NCBI RefSeq assembly: GCF_009827055.1
Contig: NZ_WUMK01000011.1
Coordinates: forward strand, 124,001 to 188,000
DNA length: 64,000 nt
Origin: Shinella kummerowiae
GTDB taxonomy: Bacteria; Pseudomonadota; Alphaproteobacteria; Rhizobiales; Rhizobiaceae
Direction of reading: 5' to 3'
Each line of letters begins with the position of its first letter. Positions within the stretch are counted from its first letter, which is position 1. A model generated the notes under the pieces. The model worked only from the letters and a program-made list of their open reading frames with translations. It searched no databases and was not told where the DNA came from. Both the position numbers and the translations under genes were made by a program. Of this stretch, positions 27,374-36,146 are shown one piece after another.

Positions 27374-27583
27374 TCAGACGCCGATCTCGGCGGCGCCCTC
27401 CACCGGCGAGGTCTCAGGAAGGCGGATGTCGATATCGACGGCGGCTTCCGTGACAGTCTGCTCTGCCGCGATCTCGCCGCCAGCGCCTTTCAGGTCGATA
27501 CGTCCCCAGATCGAGGTTTCTTTCCGGGAGAGGCGACGCCGGTTCTTGAACTCGACGACGTACGGCTTCTTCTGAGACTTCAT
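27374..27583 (-). CDS. Small conserved hypothetical protein
   Basis: A 69-residue protein starting 'MKSQKKPYVVEFKNRRRLSRKETSIW', basic at the N-terminus and acidic afterwards. The ATG at 27583 is taken as start although the frame opens earlier. It is convergent with the preceding gene (6-base gap) and downstream of the leftward DUF1173 gene by about 90 bases. The Lys/Arg-rich start suggests nucleic-acid binding, but no known domain can be assigned. Confidence 0.55.
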   Translation of the reverse strand: MKSQKKPYVVEFKNRRRLSRKETSIWGRIDLKGAGGEIAAEQTVTEAAVDIDIRLPETSPVEGAAEIGV

Positions 27584-27672
27584 GATGCTCCGCTGAACAG
27601 GCGATGGATAGTGTGCAGCAGGTGTTGTTGTTCGTCTGAACCTGTCAATGGCCCATGACGCCATATCCCGGA

Positions 27673-28863
27673 TTACGGAAGCGGCGGGATTTCGCCGTCC
27701 GCCACGCGCCAGACCCAAGGGGCGATCTCCGGTCGCGTTGCGATCATGTCGGCGACGGCGCGGTCGTATTCGTCGTCGGCCGTGGATGGGACAATGAACA
27801 TCGCAACGGGGGCCGGCTTCTGTTCCGGAAGGGTCACTGAAACGATCGGCGCGCCGCGCGGCAGGTTGAAACGCAGTCCCTTGACGATCTTCCGCTTCAG
27901 ATGCCCGAGCTTCTCCAGAAGCCGCAATTCATGAATGTCCTCGAAGGGCAGCCAGTGCTCGTTGACCACCATCAACGCGACCTCTTCCACCGATGTGATG
28001 CCAGCGGTCGAAATCCCGAAGGTGGCGATGACGATCAGGTGAAAGGCTTCGCTCGATCGCCACAGTTCGAGTTCGGTCTCATAGCGGGTCGCGAGCCGTC
28101 GCCATGCGCCATCCTCGACCATCAGCGGGAAGGGCGTATGCCGCACGACGATCTTCTGGCCTTCGCGCGCCGGGGAAAATTCCTTCACCTCGGCGACGAT
28201 CATCATCAACTTGCGCGGTCCCGCTCCCGTGGCCAGCACACCCTTCAGCGCCGCCACCCGCCGGGCGGCAATGCCATCCTTGTCCTCTGTCTGAAACACC
28301 TCCGGCACATAGAGCATGTCGCTCAAGGGGCCGCCCCTCGCCGACATCTGCGAGGCGGCATTGAGAAGGCTGGAGCGGACCCGGCCCCAGCCGCGCCGGC
28401 CCGCCCAGACCGACCGCCACTCGGTCAATTCGCCGGCTTCCCAGAGATAATGAAGCATCGCCTTTAGCGACAGTTTGCGCGGCTCGCTGCGGATACCTGG
28501 CTCGGATGCTTCCGTTGGTGCGGAGGGCGCCGCCCTCGGTCCGCGTTTCGTCAGCGAGAAGTCCAGCTTCAACTCGGCCTTGCCGCTGGCATTGATCTGG
28601 ATGGCGCTTCCGATCAAGGGGCCGAGGCCGGAGAGTTCGTAGGGCGGCTCGTAGGAAGGGCAGGCCGGATCGTGCTCGCGCCCTGATAGGGGCATCCGTT
28701 TGACCACGAATTGATCGTCCAGCCGCGCGATATACATGGCGACCGCCGGGTCCTTGCACATGCACTGAGGCCGCATCCGCTGTTCGTAGGCGTGCGGAAG
28801 AAGCGCCCGAAACTCTGGCGAGGATTCATCGAATGTCTGTTCGCCGATGATGAATTTCCGCAC
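27673..28863 (-). CDS. DUF1173 family protein
   Basis: The 396-residue protein matches DUF1173, a family found almost only on plasmids and integrative elements of alphaproteobacteria. The N-terminus 'MRKFIIGEQTFDESSPEFRALLPHAYEQR' is followed by a cysteine cluster ('PQCMCKD..VAMYI', 'HDPACPSYEPP') that could bind zinc. The function is unknown; co-occurrence with transfer genes suggests a role in plasmid maintenance or mobilisation. Transcribed leftward, divergent from the 66-residue gene. Confidence 0.85.
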   Translation of the reverse strand: MRKFIIGEQTFDESSPEFRALLPHAYEQRMRPQCMCKDPAVAMYIARLDDQFVVKRMPLSGREHDPACPSYEPPYELSGLGPLIGSAIQINASGKAELKLDFSLTKRGPRAAPSAPTEASEPGIRSEPRKLSLKAMLHYLWEAGELTEWRSVWAGRRGWGRVRSSLLNAASQMSARGGPLSDMLYVPEVFQTEDKDGIAARRVAALKGVLATGAGPRKLMMIVAEVKEFSPAREGQKIVVRHTPFPLMVEDGAWRRLATRYETELELWRSSEAFHLIVIATFGISTAGITSVEEVALMVVNEHWLPFEDIHELRLLEKLGHLKRKIVKGLRFNLPRGAPIVSVTLPEQKPAPVAMFIVPSTADDEYDRAVADMIATRPEIAPWVWRVADGEIPPLP

Positions 28864-29152
28864 CGTCGCTCTCCTTTGCTCCGGTCGAGGCTACATCGTG
28901 ATGCCGGTTTTTACTACCGAAAAATAGTGAGTAAAGGCGTAAGTCCAGCCCAATCCGAATATAGACCTGCCGGTGAGGATCGTCGCAATCGGCCTCCATC
29001 CCGTCGGGCACGAAGTCAATCGGAAATGCCGAGGCGGGGAGGAAGTGCAAGCGGCTGCGGGGAAGAGGGGGCTGCGGGCCGATCGGCCCGGCTGATGTTG
29101 GAGAGAGCGCATATCGGATCGGGCTTCTCCCCCGCGCTCCGAGGAAACCCCC
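28864..29152. other. Divergent intergenic region with leader-like purine tract
   Basis: No gene is supported. Both promoters (DUF1173 leftward, 66-residue gene rightward) should lie here. An AT-richer tract with TAGTGAGTAAA sits near 28923-28935, and the right part has the purine-rich GGGGAAGAGGGGG tract followed by TTGGAGAGAGCGC near 29099, a diverged version of the 20-mer leader repeat. Confidence 0.45.
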
Positions 29153-29353
29153 ATGAACGACCTTCTCTATCGACGCCTGCGCATCCGGGCCGACGCCGGC
29201 TGGCGCCACGTCGTCCGCGCCGCTGCCTTCCAATTCGACCGTCAGATGCTGCATGACCCCGCCTTCCGCGCCGCGCGCAAGCGCTTCTATCGCTCGATGC
29301 TAGCTGAGTACCGCGCCGACCAGCGCGACCTCGCCAACGCCTTCCGGTTTTGA
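29153..29353 (+). CDS. Small Arg-rich hypothetical protein (66 aa)
   Basis: A 66-residue, strongly basic, probably helical protein ('RRLRIRADAGWRHVVRAAAF', 'FRAARKRFYRSMLAEYRADQ'). I do not recognise a domain. The reading frame has a proper ATG preceded by 'CGAGGAAACCCCC', is followed directly by a terminator-type hairpin, and carries the leader motif seen ahead of other genes in this block, which supports it as real. Confidence 0.6.
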   Translation: MNDLLYRRLRIRADAGWRHVVRAAAFQFDRQMLHDPAFRAARKRFYRSMLAEYRADQRDLANAFRF

Positions 29354-29379
29354 ACCACCCCAATCCTTTCCATCCCATC

Positions 29380-29402
29380 GCCCGGCGGCAGCCGGGCTTT
29401 TC
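29380..29402 (+). terminator. GC hairpin with T-run upstream of the DUF6117-like gene
   Basis: Perfect 7-base arms GCCCGGC (29380-29386) and GCCGGGC (29391-29397) around GGCA, then TTTTCG. The ribosome-binding site CAGGAGG of the next gene starts 6 bases later. Confidence 0.8.
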
Positions 29403-29418
29403 GCTTCAGGAGGAAACC

Positions 29419-29721
29419 ATGGCGATACCTGAATATGCCCGAACCAACTTTCGGACGCTGCTTCGCGCCGCCCAGGACGGCAATCTCGCGCTCATGGAGT
29501 GCCTAGATGCCCGCACCGAAGAAACCCGTTTCGTTCTCTGCGCGGTCGGACGCACCGATGGCGACTATCCGGTCACGCCGTTCGGTCACCTCGCGGACGG
29601 CAATCCGTACGACGCCTACCTTCCTCCGGACCCCGCCAATGCCGATGGATTTCTCAGAGGGAGCGACGCGAGTTCGGTCGAGACCTCGACGGCTGTCGAC
29701 AACAAAGGAGGCGGACATTGA
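29419..29721 (+). CDS. Small conserved plasmid protein (DUF6117-like)
   Basis: A 100-residue protein starting at ATG 29419 with an excellent AGGAGG ribosome-binding site 4-8 bases upstream. The pattern 'MAIPEYARTNFRTLLRAAQDGNLALMEC', 'FVLCAVGR', 'TPFGHLADGNPYDAY' corresponds to a short family (DUF6117 as I recall it) common on rhizobial plasmids, function unknown. It overlaps the next gene's proposed start. Confidence 0.7.
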   Translation: MAIPEYARTNFRTLLRAAQDGNLALMECLDARTEETRFVLCAVGRTDGDYPVTPFGHLADGNPYDAYLPPDPANADGFLRGSDASSVETSTAVDNKGGGH

Positions 29722-30121
29722 AAGCTCACGTAAATCGCGACCGGTTGCCCCACGGCATCTCGCCCAGTCCCTCGACTCGGCCGACCTCGGCGGGCACGAT
29801 CCCGGCCGCTATCGGCTGACGCCGCCAGGTGCTCCCGACGTCCCGGCGCTCATGCGTCCAGGGATGGCGGTGCGGACCTCATACGGCTCGGGCGGCATCG
29901 TCACCGCAGTCGAAGGGCCGGTTGTCCATCCCGCCGCTGACGGCCGCGAGTATCCGCATTTCACGATCGTCTATGTGCCGGCCGACTGCTTCGGCCGGCA
30001 CACGAAGCGCGATCGCAACTGGATCAACGAGTGTGTCGCCGTCCACGGCCGAATTCTGAAGCTGCTTGAAGCCAACAGCGACGAGGTCTTCGTCGAGCCG
30101 ATGGAGGCCGCCCGGCCCTGA
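29717..30121 (+). CDS. Conserved hypothetical protein with probable ATT start
   Basis: The 134-residue frame contains a coherent soluble domain ('RPGMAVRTSYGSGGIVTAVEGPVVHP', 'FTIVYVPADCFGRHTKRDRNWINECV', 'VFVEPMEAARP'). Its function is not recognised. The first in-frame ATG is inside the conserved part. A perfect AGGAGG at 29706-29711 is followed after 5 bases by ATTGA, where ATT (29717) is in frame and TGA ends the upstream gene. This looks like a coupled start written ATT instead of ATG. The TTG at 29718 is in another frame and ends early. Confidence 0.6.
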   Translation: MESSRKSRPVAPRHLAQSLDSADLGGHDPGRYRLTPPGAPDVPALMRPGMAVRTSYGSGGIVTAVEGPVVHPAADGREYPHFTIVYVPADCFGRHTKRDRNWINECVAVHGRILKLLEANSDEVFVEPMEAARP

Positions 30122-30126
30122 CTATC

Positions 30127-30200
30127 GCGGGCGAATGCCCGCCCATCCTGCGGTTTTTTCCCATCCAGGGCCGATGCTCTCAAGAGCACCGGGCCTTTTC
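30127..30200 (+). terminator. Two consecutive hairpins with T-runs
   Basis: First hairpin: GCGGGC (30127-30132), GAAT, GCCCGC (30137-30142), with a TTTTTT run about 10 bases beyond. Second hairpin: TGCTCT/AGAGCA (about 30175-30188) nested in GGCC/GGCC, followed by TTTTC. The next gene's GGAGAG ribosome-binding site follows within 15 bases, repeating the arrangement seen upstream. Confidence 0.6.
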
Positions 30201-30218
30201 ACGTTTCCGGAGAGCAAC

Positions 30219-30530
30219 ATGAGCCTGTCTGTCCTTGCCTGCCCGCCTATCGCCACGCCGGTCTTCCTGAACTTCCGGTCCGAAGTGGTCGCGCCCGTCT
30301 GTTTCGCCATCGTCTATTGGGAGGGACCGGGCGACACGCTCTATGCTTTCGAGGATCGTGACGCCTTCGACCGCCAGCGTCTCTGCGCGGAGCGCCATTT
30401 CGTCCATGTCCAGCAACTGTCCGCCGGCGAAGCTGCCGCGTGGATTGCTGCAGGCGGCAAGGCTGTCCTGCACGAAGTCTCGGTCGGAGGCGTTGCGGCA
30501 TTCGGAAACCTCAAGCTCGCGCCCGGCTGA
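30219..30530 (+). CDS. Small conserved hypothetical protein (103 aa)
   Basis: A 103-residue protein starting at ATG 30219 behind CCGGAGAGCAAC. No known domain is recognised. 'FAIVYWEGPGDTLYAFEDRDAFDRQRLCAERHF' and 'GEAAAWIAAGGKAVLHEV' look like a compact alpha/beta fold; no signal peptide or membrane span. It is followed by the purine-rich leader of the large helicase gene. Confidence 0.6.
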   Translation: MSLSVLACPPIATPVFLNFRSEVVAPVCFAIVYWEGPGDTLYAFEDRDAFDRQRLCAERHFVHVQQLSAGEAAAWIAAGGKAVLHEVSVGGVAAFGNLKLAPG

Positions 30531-30647
30531 AGGCCGGGCGCCGCCGCGTGCGCCGCCCAGAGGGAGAGAGGGGCCGGGAAGGGGTGGCCTGGCGGGCTTG
30601 GAGAGCGCCCGGCGGCTGGCTCTTTCCCGCTCTCGATGAGGTTTCCC

Positions 30648-33600
30648 ATGAACGCTCCTTCCTCCTTCGCCGCGAACCCGTTTGCCAGCAAGCCCCGCTT
30701 GCCCGAAGAACGCAGCCGCGCAGGCAACCTCTTTGCCGCCGGGGGTGTGCTCCTGCCGCTTCTCGAAGCCGGCCAATCCATCACATCGGCCCACCTGCGC
30801 GCCGTCCTCACCACAGAATTCGGCGGGTCGGACGCCGAGGGGTTTTGGTCGTGGAAGGATGCCTATGAGGCGACCGAAGTCGCCCAGGTGCTCTTCCTTA
30901 GAAAATTCGGCTCGGCCATTTCCGCTCGGACGAATACGCCTGAGGCGGCCCTTTCCATCCTGGCCAGGCTGGCGGCGCTCAACCCGGCGCACACGCGCCG
31001 GTCCGAGGAAACCCAGAGGCTCCAGCAGTTTTCCACACCCGTCGAACTCGCCTATGTCGCGGCGCGGGCCGTCTCCATCATGGCGGACGACATCCTGCTC
31101 GAACCGTCCGCCGGGACCGGCCTCATGGCGATCTTCGGGGAACTCGCCCGCGCGCGCCTCGTTCTCAACGAATATGCGCCGGTCCGGCACTCCCTCCTCG
31201 AGCATCTGTTTCCCGAAACGTCGGTCACGCACCACGACGCCGCCCATCTCGACGACTATCTCGATCGCGTCGCTCGTCCCACCGTCGTGCTGATGAACCC
31301 GCCGTTCTCGGCCGGTGTGCATGTCGAGGGCCGCATGGCCGATGCAGCGTGGCGGCATCTCACCTCGGCTTTCGCCCGCCTCGCGCCCGGCGGCCGCCTG
31401 GTCGCCATCACCGGTTCCAGCCTTTCTCCCGATAATCCGAAATGGCATGACGCCTTCGTGCGTTTGCAGGAGCGCGGCACGGTCGCGTTCAGCGCTGCGA
31501 TTGCCGGCAGCGTCTTTGCCCGTCATGGCACGACGATGGAAACGCGGCTGACGGTGATCGACAAGATTGCGGCTGCCGATCCGACGAAGCTGGTCGTAAG
31601 TCAGGGTGTCGCACCCAACCTCACCACATTGCTGTCCTGGATCTCGGGCCTGCCGCCGCGCTCTCCGTCGACGGCAGCGAACTCCATCGGCGCGCTCTCC
31701 AACAGCATTCTGCGCGCCTGCGCCGCGAAAATGGCCGCGCGCAAGGCCGCCGAAACGCTGCGCCCTGCCGCGGTCGCGGGAATGCGGACGAGCCCGGCCC
31801 TCTCTCACCGTGCATCGAACCGGGTATCCCTTCCGCCTGCGCCTACCCATGACGAGATCGTCGAACTCGCCTATGAGTTGCGCGATGCGCCGCCGTCGGC
31901 GCGACTGGATGCCGCCGACGGCATCTACGAACCCTATGAGCTCCGGGCGATCCGCATTCCGGACGCCAGGCCGCATCCTGACAAGCTGGTCGAGTCCGTC
32001 GCCATGGCGTCGGTTGCCCCGCCCAAGCCCAGCTATCGGCCGCACCTCCCCAAGAACGTGATCACCACCGGCGACCTTTCGGACGCCCAGCTCGAAAGCG
32101 TGATCTATGCCGGCGAAGCCCATTCCGGCCATCTCGCAGGCTTTTGGAAAGTTGATGCCTCCTTTGACAATCTCACAGCCGCGCCCCCGGAAACCGAAGG
32201 CGCGGTGCGATACCGTCGAGGATGGTTTCTGGGCGACGGCACGGGAGCCGGGAAGGGTCGGCAGGCCGCCGGCATCATTCTCGACAATTGGCTGCAGGGC
32301 CGCCGGCGGCATCTCTGGATCTCCAAGTCTGAGACGCTGATTGAAGATGCCCAGCGCGACTGGAGCGCGCTCGGTCAGGAGAAGTTGCTGGTCACGCCCT
32401 TGTCTCGCTTCCGGCAGGGCAAGCCAATCACGCTTGAGGACGGAGTCCTCTTCTGCACCTTCGCCACGCTCCGCACGGATGAGCGCGAGGGCAAGCGCTC
32501 GCGGGTCCAGCAGATTGTCGATTGGCTCGGTGGCGATTTCGACGGCGTCATCATCTTCGACGAAGGCCATGTCATGGCCAATGCCGCGGGTGGCAAATCC
32601 GACCGTGGCGACAAGGCGGCCTCACAGCAGGGCCGCGCCGGCCTTCGCCTTCAGCGCGCCTTGCCCGATGCACGCGTCGTCTATGTCTCGGCGACCGGTG
32701 CATCCGAGGTCGAGTCGCTCGCCTATGCGGAACGGCTCGGTCTGTGGGGCAGCGCCGATTTTCCCTTCGCCACGCGCAGCGAGTTCATTGCCGCCGTCGA
32801 GGATGGTGGCGTTGCCACCATGGAGGTGCTCGCCCGCGACCTCAAGGCGATGGGGCTTTATGCCTCTCGCTCGTTGTCGTTCGAGGGCGTCGAATACGAG
32901 ATCCTCGAACATGCGCTGACCGAGGAGCAGGTCCGCATCTACGATTCCTATGCCGGGGCTTATCAGGTGATCCACAATCGCCTCGATCAGGCGTTGGAAG
33001 CCTGCAGCATCACCTCGGCGACTGGAACGCTCAACAAAAACGCCAAAGCCGCGGCGCGTTCCGCCTTCGAGAGCACGAAGCAGCGTTTTTTCAATCATCT
33101 TTTAACGAGCATGAAGACGCCCACGCTGATCGGCACGATCAACCAGGACGTGGCGGACGGCCATGCCCCGATTGTCCAGCTCATCTCGACGGGACAATCG
33201 ATAACCGAACGGCGGCTCGCCGAAATCCCGACAGAGGAATGGAACGACATTCAGGTGGACGTCACCCCGCGCGAGATCGTCGCGGAGTACCTCATGAACT
33301 CCTTCCCGACCCAGCTCTTCGAGGAATACACGGACAGCGAAGGCACACTCCTCTCCCGGCCGGTCTATGACGCTGACGGTAATGCCGTCCTTTGCCGTGA
33401 GGCCGCTGCCCGTCGTGACGAATTGCTGGAAAAACTCGGTAGCCTGCCGGCGATCCCGACCGCGCTCGACCAGATCGTCCAGCACTTCGGCACGGACAAG
33501 GTTGCCGAGATCACCGGGCGCTCCCGTCGTATCGTTCGCCGGGATGGTGACGGCGCCTTTGCACGCTTCGCCGTCGAGAGCCGGCCGGGCAGCGCAAATC

Positions 33601-35084
33601 TCGACGAGACGCGCGCGTTTATGGATGACCAGAAGCCAATCCTGATCTTTTCGGAAGCCGGTGGAACCGGGCGATCATACCACGCGGACCTCGGTGCAAA
33701 GAACCAGCGCCAGCGCCTGCACAATCTGCTCGAAGCCGGCTGGCGCGCCGATGTCGCGATCCAGGGCCTCGGCCGCAGCCATCGCACAAACCAGGCCCAG
33801 CCGCCGCGTTTCCGGATGGTCGCGACCGACGTCAAGGCCGAGCGGCGCTTCCTGTCGACGATCGCCCGGCGGCTCGACACGCTCGGCGCGATCACCCGAG
33901 GCCAGCGCCAGACCGGCGGGCAGGGCATGTTCCGCAGCGAGGACAACCTCGAATCCCAATACGCCCGCGATGCGCTGCGGCAATTCTACAAGCGCGTTCA
34001 TGGCGGCGCGGTCGCCGGATGCTCGCTGGAGACCTTCGAATCGATTACGGGCCTCCACCTCTGCGACGAGGAAGGTGGGCTGAAGGACGAACTGCCGCCG
34101 ATCCACACCTTCCTCAATCGCATGCTGGCGCTGACCATCACCATGCAAAACGTCCTCTTCGAGTCCTTCGAGGAACTGCTGGCGGCCCGCATCGAAGGTG
34201 CGATCGCCGCCGGCGTCTACGACAAGGGCCTGGAGACGCTGACCGCCGATCGCATGACGCTGAAGGATCGCAAGCTGGTCTACACCCATCCCGTCACCGG
34301 CGCGCTGTCGCACCTTCTGACCATTGAGCGCATGGACCGCAATCGGCCGATGCTCCTTGAGGATGCCCTTCGTCTGGTGGCGCGGGATCCGCGCGCGAAG
34401 CTGATGATCAACGGAAAGTCGGAACGCGCCGCGGTCATGACCCCGACGCGCTCCATCATGCTCGAAGATGGCTCTCTGCAGCCGCGCGTGGCGCTGATCC
34501 GTCCGATGGACGAACTGCGCTTCGAGATCCGCCAGCTTGAGGAGACGAACTGGGAGGAGGCGGACGAACAGGTCTTCGCCGCGGCCTGGAATGCCGAGGT
34601 TGCCAATGTGCCGGAGTTTTCGACCTCAACCTTGCATGTCGTCTCGGGCCTGCTGCTGCCGATCTGGAAACTGCTGCCGCACGACTATTGCAGGGTCTAT
34701 CGCCTGCAAACCGACGATGGCGAGCGCATCGTCGGCCGCGTGATCGCGCCGGCTGGTCTATCCCGGCTGTGCAACAATTTCGGGATCGATCGGAGCGAAG
34801 TGCTCGACCCGGAGCAGCCGTGGCGATCGGTGGTCGATGGCTCCTCCATCATCAGCCTCGCGGGCGAGATGACGGTGCGCCGCGTCCGGGTCATGAACGA
34901 CAACCGCGTCGAATTGACCGGCTTCACGGACGGCATGCGTGACTGGTTGCGCTCCATTGGGCTATTTTCGGAGATGATCGCATGGAAGCTGCGTTTCTTC
35001 ATTCCGGTGACCGATGAAGGCGCTGCGATCCTTTCACGCCTGATGCAGCGCCATCGGTTGCTCGATGTCGTCAGCCGGCACTGA
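30648..35084 (+). CDS. Methyltransferase / strawberry-notch-type helicase fusion
   Basis: A 1478-residue protein. Residues about 150-330 form a class I SAM-dependent methyltransferase ('LLEPSAGTGLMAIFGELARA' motif I, 'VVLMNPPFSAGVH' NPPF motif of N6-adenine-type enzymes). The centre is a superfamily 2 ATPase of the strawberry-notch type: Walker A 'GDGTGAGKGRQAAGI' near 529, 'GVIIFDEGHVMANA' near 635, 'VYVSATGASEVESLAYAERLGLWG'. The second helicase domain near 1000-1050 has 'QGLGRSHRTNQAQPP'. Such giant proteins are carried by plasmids and phages, with suggested roles in modifying or protecting incoming DNA; the exact role is unproven. ATG 30648 (GAGG 6 bases upstream) is preferred over 30636. 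Confidence 0.85.
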   Translation: MNAPSSFAANPFASKPRLPEERSRAGNLFAAGGVLLPLLEAGQSITSAHLRAVLTTEFGGSDAEGFWSWKDAYEATEVAQVLFLRKFGSAISARTNTPEAALSILARLAALNPAHTRRSEETQRLQQFSTPVELAYVAARAVSIMADDILLEPSAGTGLMAIFGELARARLVLNEYAPVRHSLLEHLFPETSVTHHDAAHLDDYLDRVARPTVVLMNPPFSAGVHVEGRMADAAWRHLTSAFARLAPGGRLVAITGSSLSPDNPKWHDAFVRLQERGTVAFSAAIAGSVFARHGTTMETRLTVIDKIAAADPTKLVVSQGVAPNLTTLLSWISGLPPRSPSTAANSIGALSNSILRACAAKMAARKAAETLRPAAVAGMRTSPALSHRASNRVSLPPAPTHDEIVELAYELRDAPPSARLDAADGIYEPYELRAIRIPDARPHPDKLVESVAMASVAPPKPSYRPHLPKNVITTGDLSDAQLESVIYAGEAHSGHLAGFWKVDASFDNLTAAPPETEGAVRYRRGWFLGDGTGAGKGRQAAGIILDNWLQGRRRHLWISKSETLIEDAQRDWSALGQEKLLVTPLSRFRQGKPITLEDGVLFCTFATLRTDEREGKRSRVQQIVDWLGGDFDGVIIFDEGHVMANAAGGKSDRGDKAASQQGRAGLRLQRALPDARVVYVSATGASEVESLAYAERLGLWGSADFPFATRSEFIAAVEDGGVATMEVLARDLKAMGLYASRSLSFEGVEYEILEHALTEEQVRIYDSYAGAYQVIHNRLDQALEACSITSATGTLNKNAKAAARSAFESTKQRFFNHLLTSMKTPTLIGTINQDVADGHAPIVQLISTGQSITERRLAEIPTEEWNDIQVDVTPREIVAEYLMNSFPTQLFEEYTDSEGTLLSRPVYDADGNAVLCREAAARRDELLEKLGSLPAIPTALDQIVQHFGTDKVAEITGRSRRIVRRDGDGAFARFAVESRPGSANLDETRAFMDDQKPILIFSEAGGTGRSYHADLGAKNQRQRLHNLLEAGWRADVAIQGLGRSHRTNQAQPPRFRMVATDVKAERRFLSTIARRLDTLGAITRGQRQTGGQGMFRSEDNLESQYARDALRQFYKRVHGGAVAGCSLETFESITGLHLCDEEGGLKDELPPIHTFLNRMLALTITMQNVLFESFEELLAARIEGAIAAGVYDKGLETLTADRMTLKDRKLVYTHPVTGALSHLLTIERMDRNRPMLLEDALRLVARDPRAKLMINGKSERAAVMTPTRSIMLEDGSLQPRVALIRPMDELRFEIRQLEETNWEEADEQVFAAAWNAEVANVPEFSTSTLHVVSGLLLPIWKLLPHDYCRVYRLQTDDGERIVGRVIAPAGLSRLCNNFGIDRSEVLDPEQPWRSVVDGSSIISLAGEMTVRRVRVMNDNRVELTGFTDGMRDWLRSIGLFSEMIAWKLRFFIPVTDEGAAILSRLMQRHRLLDVVSRH

Positions 35085-35096
35085 AGGAGGACCGCC

Positions 35097-36146
35097 ATGC
35101 TCTCGGCCTCAGAGTTGGCAGTCCGTCTCGCGCGCGATGCCGAGACGGTCTGCCGGCATTACCTTTCCGCCGGCCGCAGGGCCGGCAATTACTGGATCGT
35201 CGGCGACACCGCCAACAGCAAGGGCAAGTCGCTCTACGTTCATCTCTCCGGTCCGCGCGCCGGCCGTTGGGCCGATGCCGCGACGGCTGAATATGGCGAC
35301 CTGCTCGATCTCGTGCGGGAGACCTGCGGTCTTGTCGATTTCCGCGACGTTGCGGACGAGGCGCGGCGGTTCCTCAGCCTTCCGCAACCCGGCCCGGCCC
35401 ACCTTAAGCGGGAAATGGCCCGCAGGGGCGCGGCCCGAACCGATCCGCCGGTCGAAAGACCGGCAGACGAGCGCGCGCAGCGCCTGTTTCGTATGTCGCA
35501 GCCGCTGGCGGGGACTTTGGCGGACAGCTATCTGCGCCAGCGCGGCATCCTGCGCGCATCCCTGCATCCGGCGCTTCGCTATCATCCGTCCTGCTACTAT
35601 CGCGATCTCGTGACGGGCCGGACGACGAGCTTCCCCGCGCTGATTGCAGCCGTGACCGATCCCGGCGGCACGATCACCGGCGTGCATCGCACCTGGCTCG
35701 ATCCCGATGGTGGCGGCAAGGCACAGGTCGAGGATCCGCGCCGCGCGCTTGGCGGTCTGCTCGGCAATGCGGTCCGCTTCGCCTTTCCTGTCCACCGCCC
35801 CGTATCGGTCATGGCCGCCGGCGAAGGCCTCGAAAGCATTCTGTCGCTGTCGCACGTCATGCCCGGAATGCCGATGGTGTCGGCGCTGACGGCCAATCAC
35901 CTCGCCGCCTTCGAGCTGCCGTCCGATTGCGTGCGCCTCTACATCGCCGCGGACGCGGATGCCGCCGGCCGGAACGGCATCGAGCGACTGAGCCGTCGGG
36001 CGCAGGCCCGCGGAATCCTGCCGCTAGTGCTCGCCCCGGAACTCGGCGACTTCAACGACGATCTGCGGCTGGACCCGAGCCGGCTCATCGCCAGTCTCCG
36101 GGCACAGCTCGCCCCGGAAGACGCAACCGTCTTCCTGCCGTCGTGA
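35097..36146 (+). CDS. Toprim domain protein (primase-like, DUF7146-type)
   Basis: A 349-residue protein with an N-terminal domain of unknown type ('YWIVGDTANSKGKSLYVHLSGPRAGRW') and a C-terminal Toprim domain: the conserved Glu in 'MAAGEGLESILSLSH' near 241 and the DxD in 'LYIAADADAAGRNG' near 285. This combination resembles the primase-like Toprim proteins of plasmids and phages that could prime or process DNA during transfer. No zinc finger or helicase part is present. It follows the helicase gene by 12 bases with GGAGG 6 bases before ATG, so the two are probably one operon. Confidence 0.85.
   Translation: MLSASELAVRLARDAETVCRHYLSAGRRAGNYWIVGDTANSKGKSLYVHLSGPRAGRWADAATAEYGDLLDLVRETCGLVDFRDVADEARRFLSLPQPGPAHLKREMARRGAARTDPPVERPADERAQRLFRMSQPLAGTLADSYLRQRGILRASLHPALRYHPSCYYRDLVTGRTTSFPALIAAVTDPGGTITGVHRTWLDPDGGGKAQVEDPRRALGGLLGNAVRFAFPVHRPVSVMAAGEGLESILSLSHVMPGMPMVSALTANHLAAFELPSDCVRLYIAADADAAGRNGIERLSRRAQARGILPLVLAPELGDFNDDLRLDPSRLIASLRAQLAPEDATVFLPS

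Noticed and set aside
30180..32570. 796-codon open frame on the minus strand opposite the methylase-helicase gene
   Set aside because: It mirrors the codon pattern of the real gene on the plus strand, has low-complexity Arg/Gly-rich translation, no domain and no ribosome-binding site; high GC content opens such frames.
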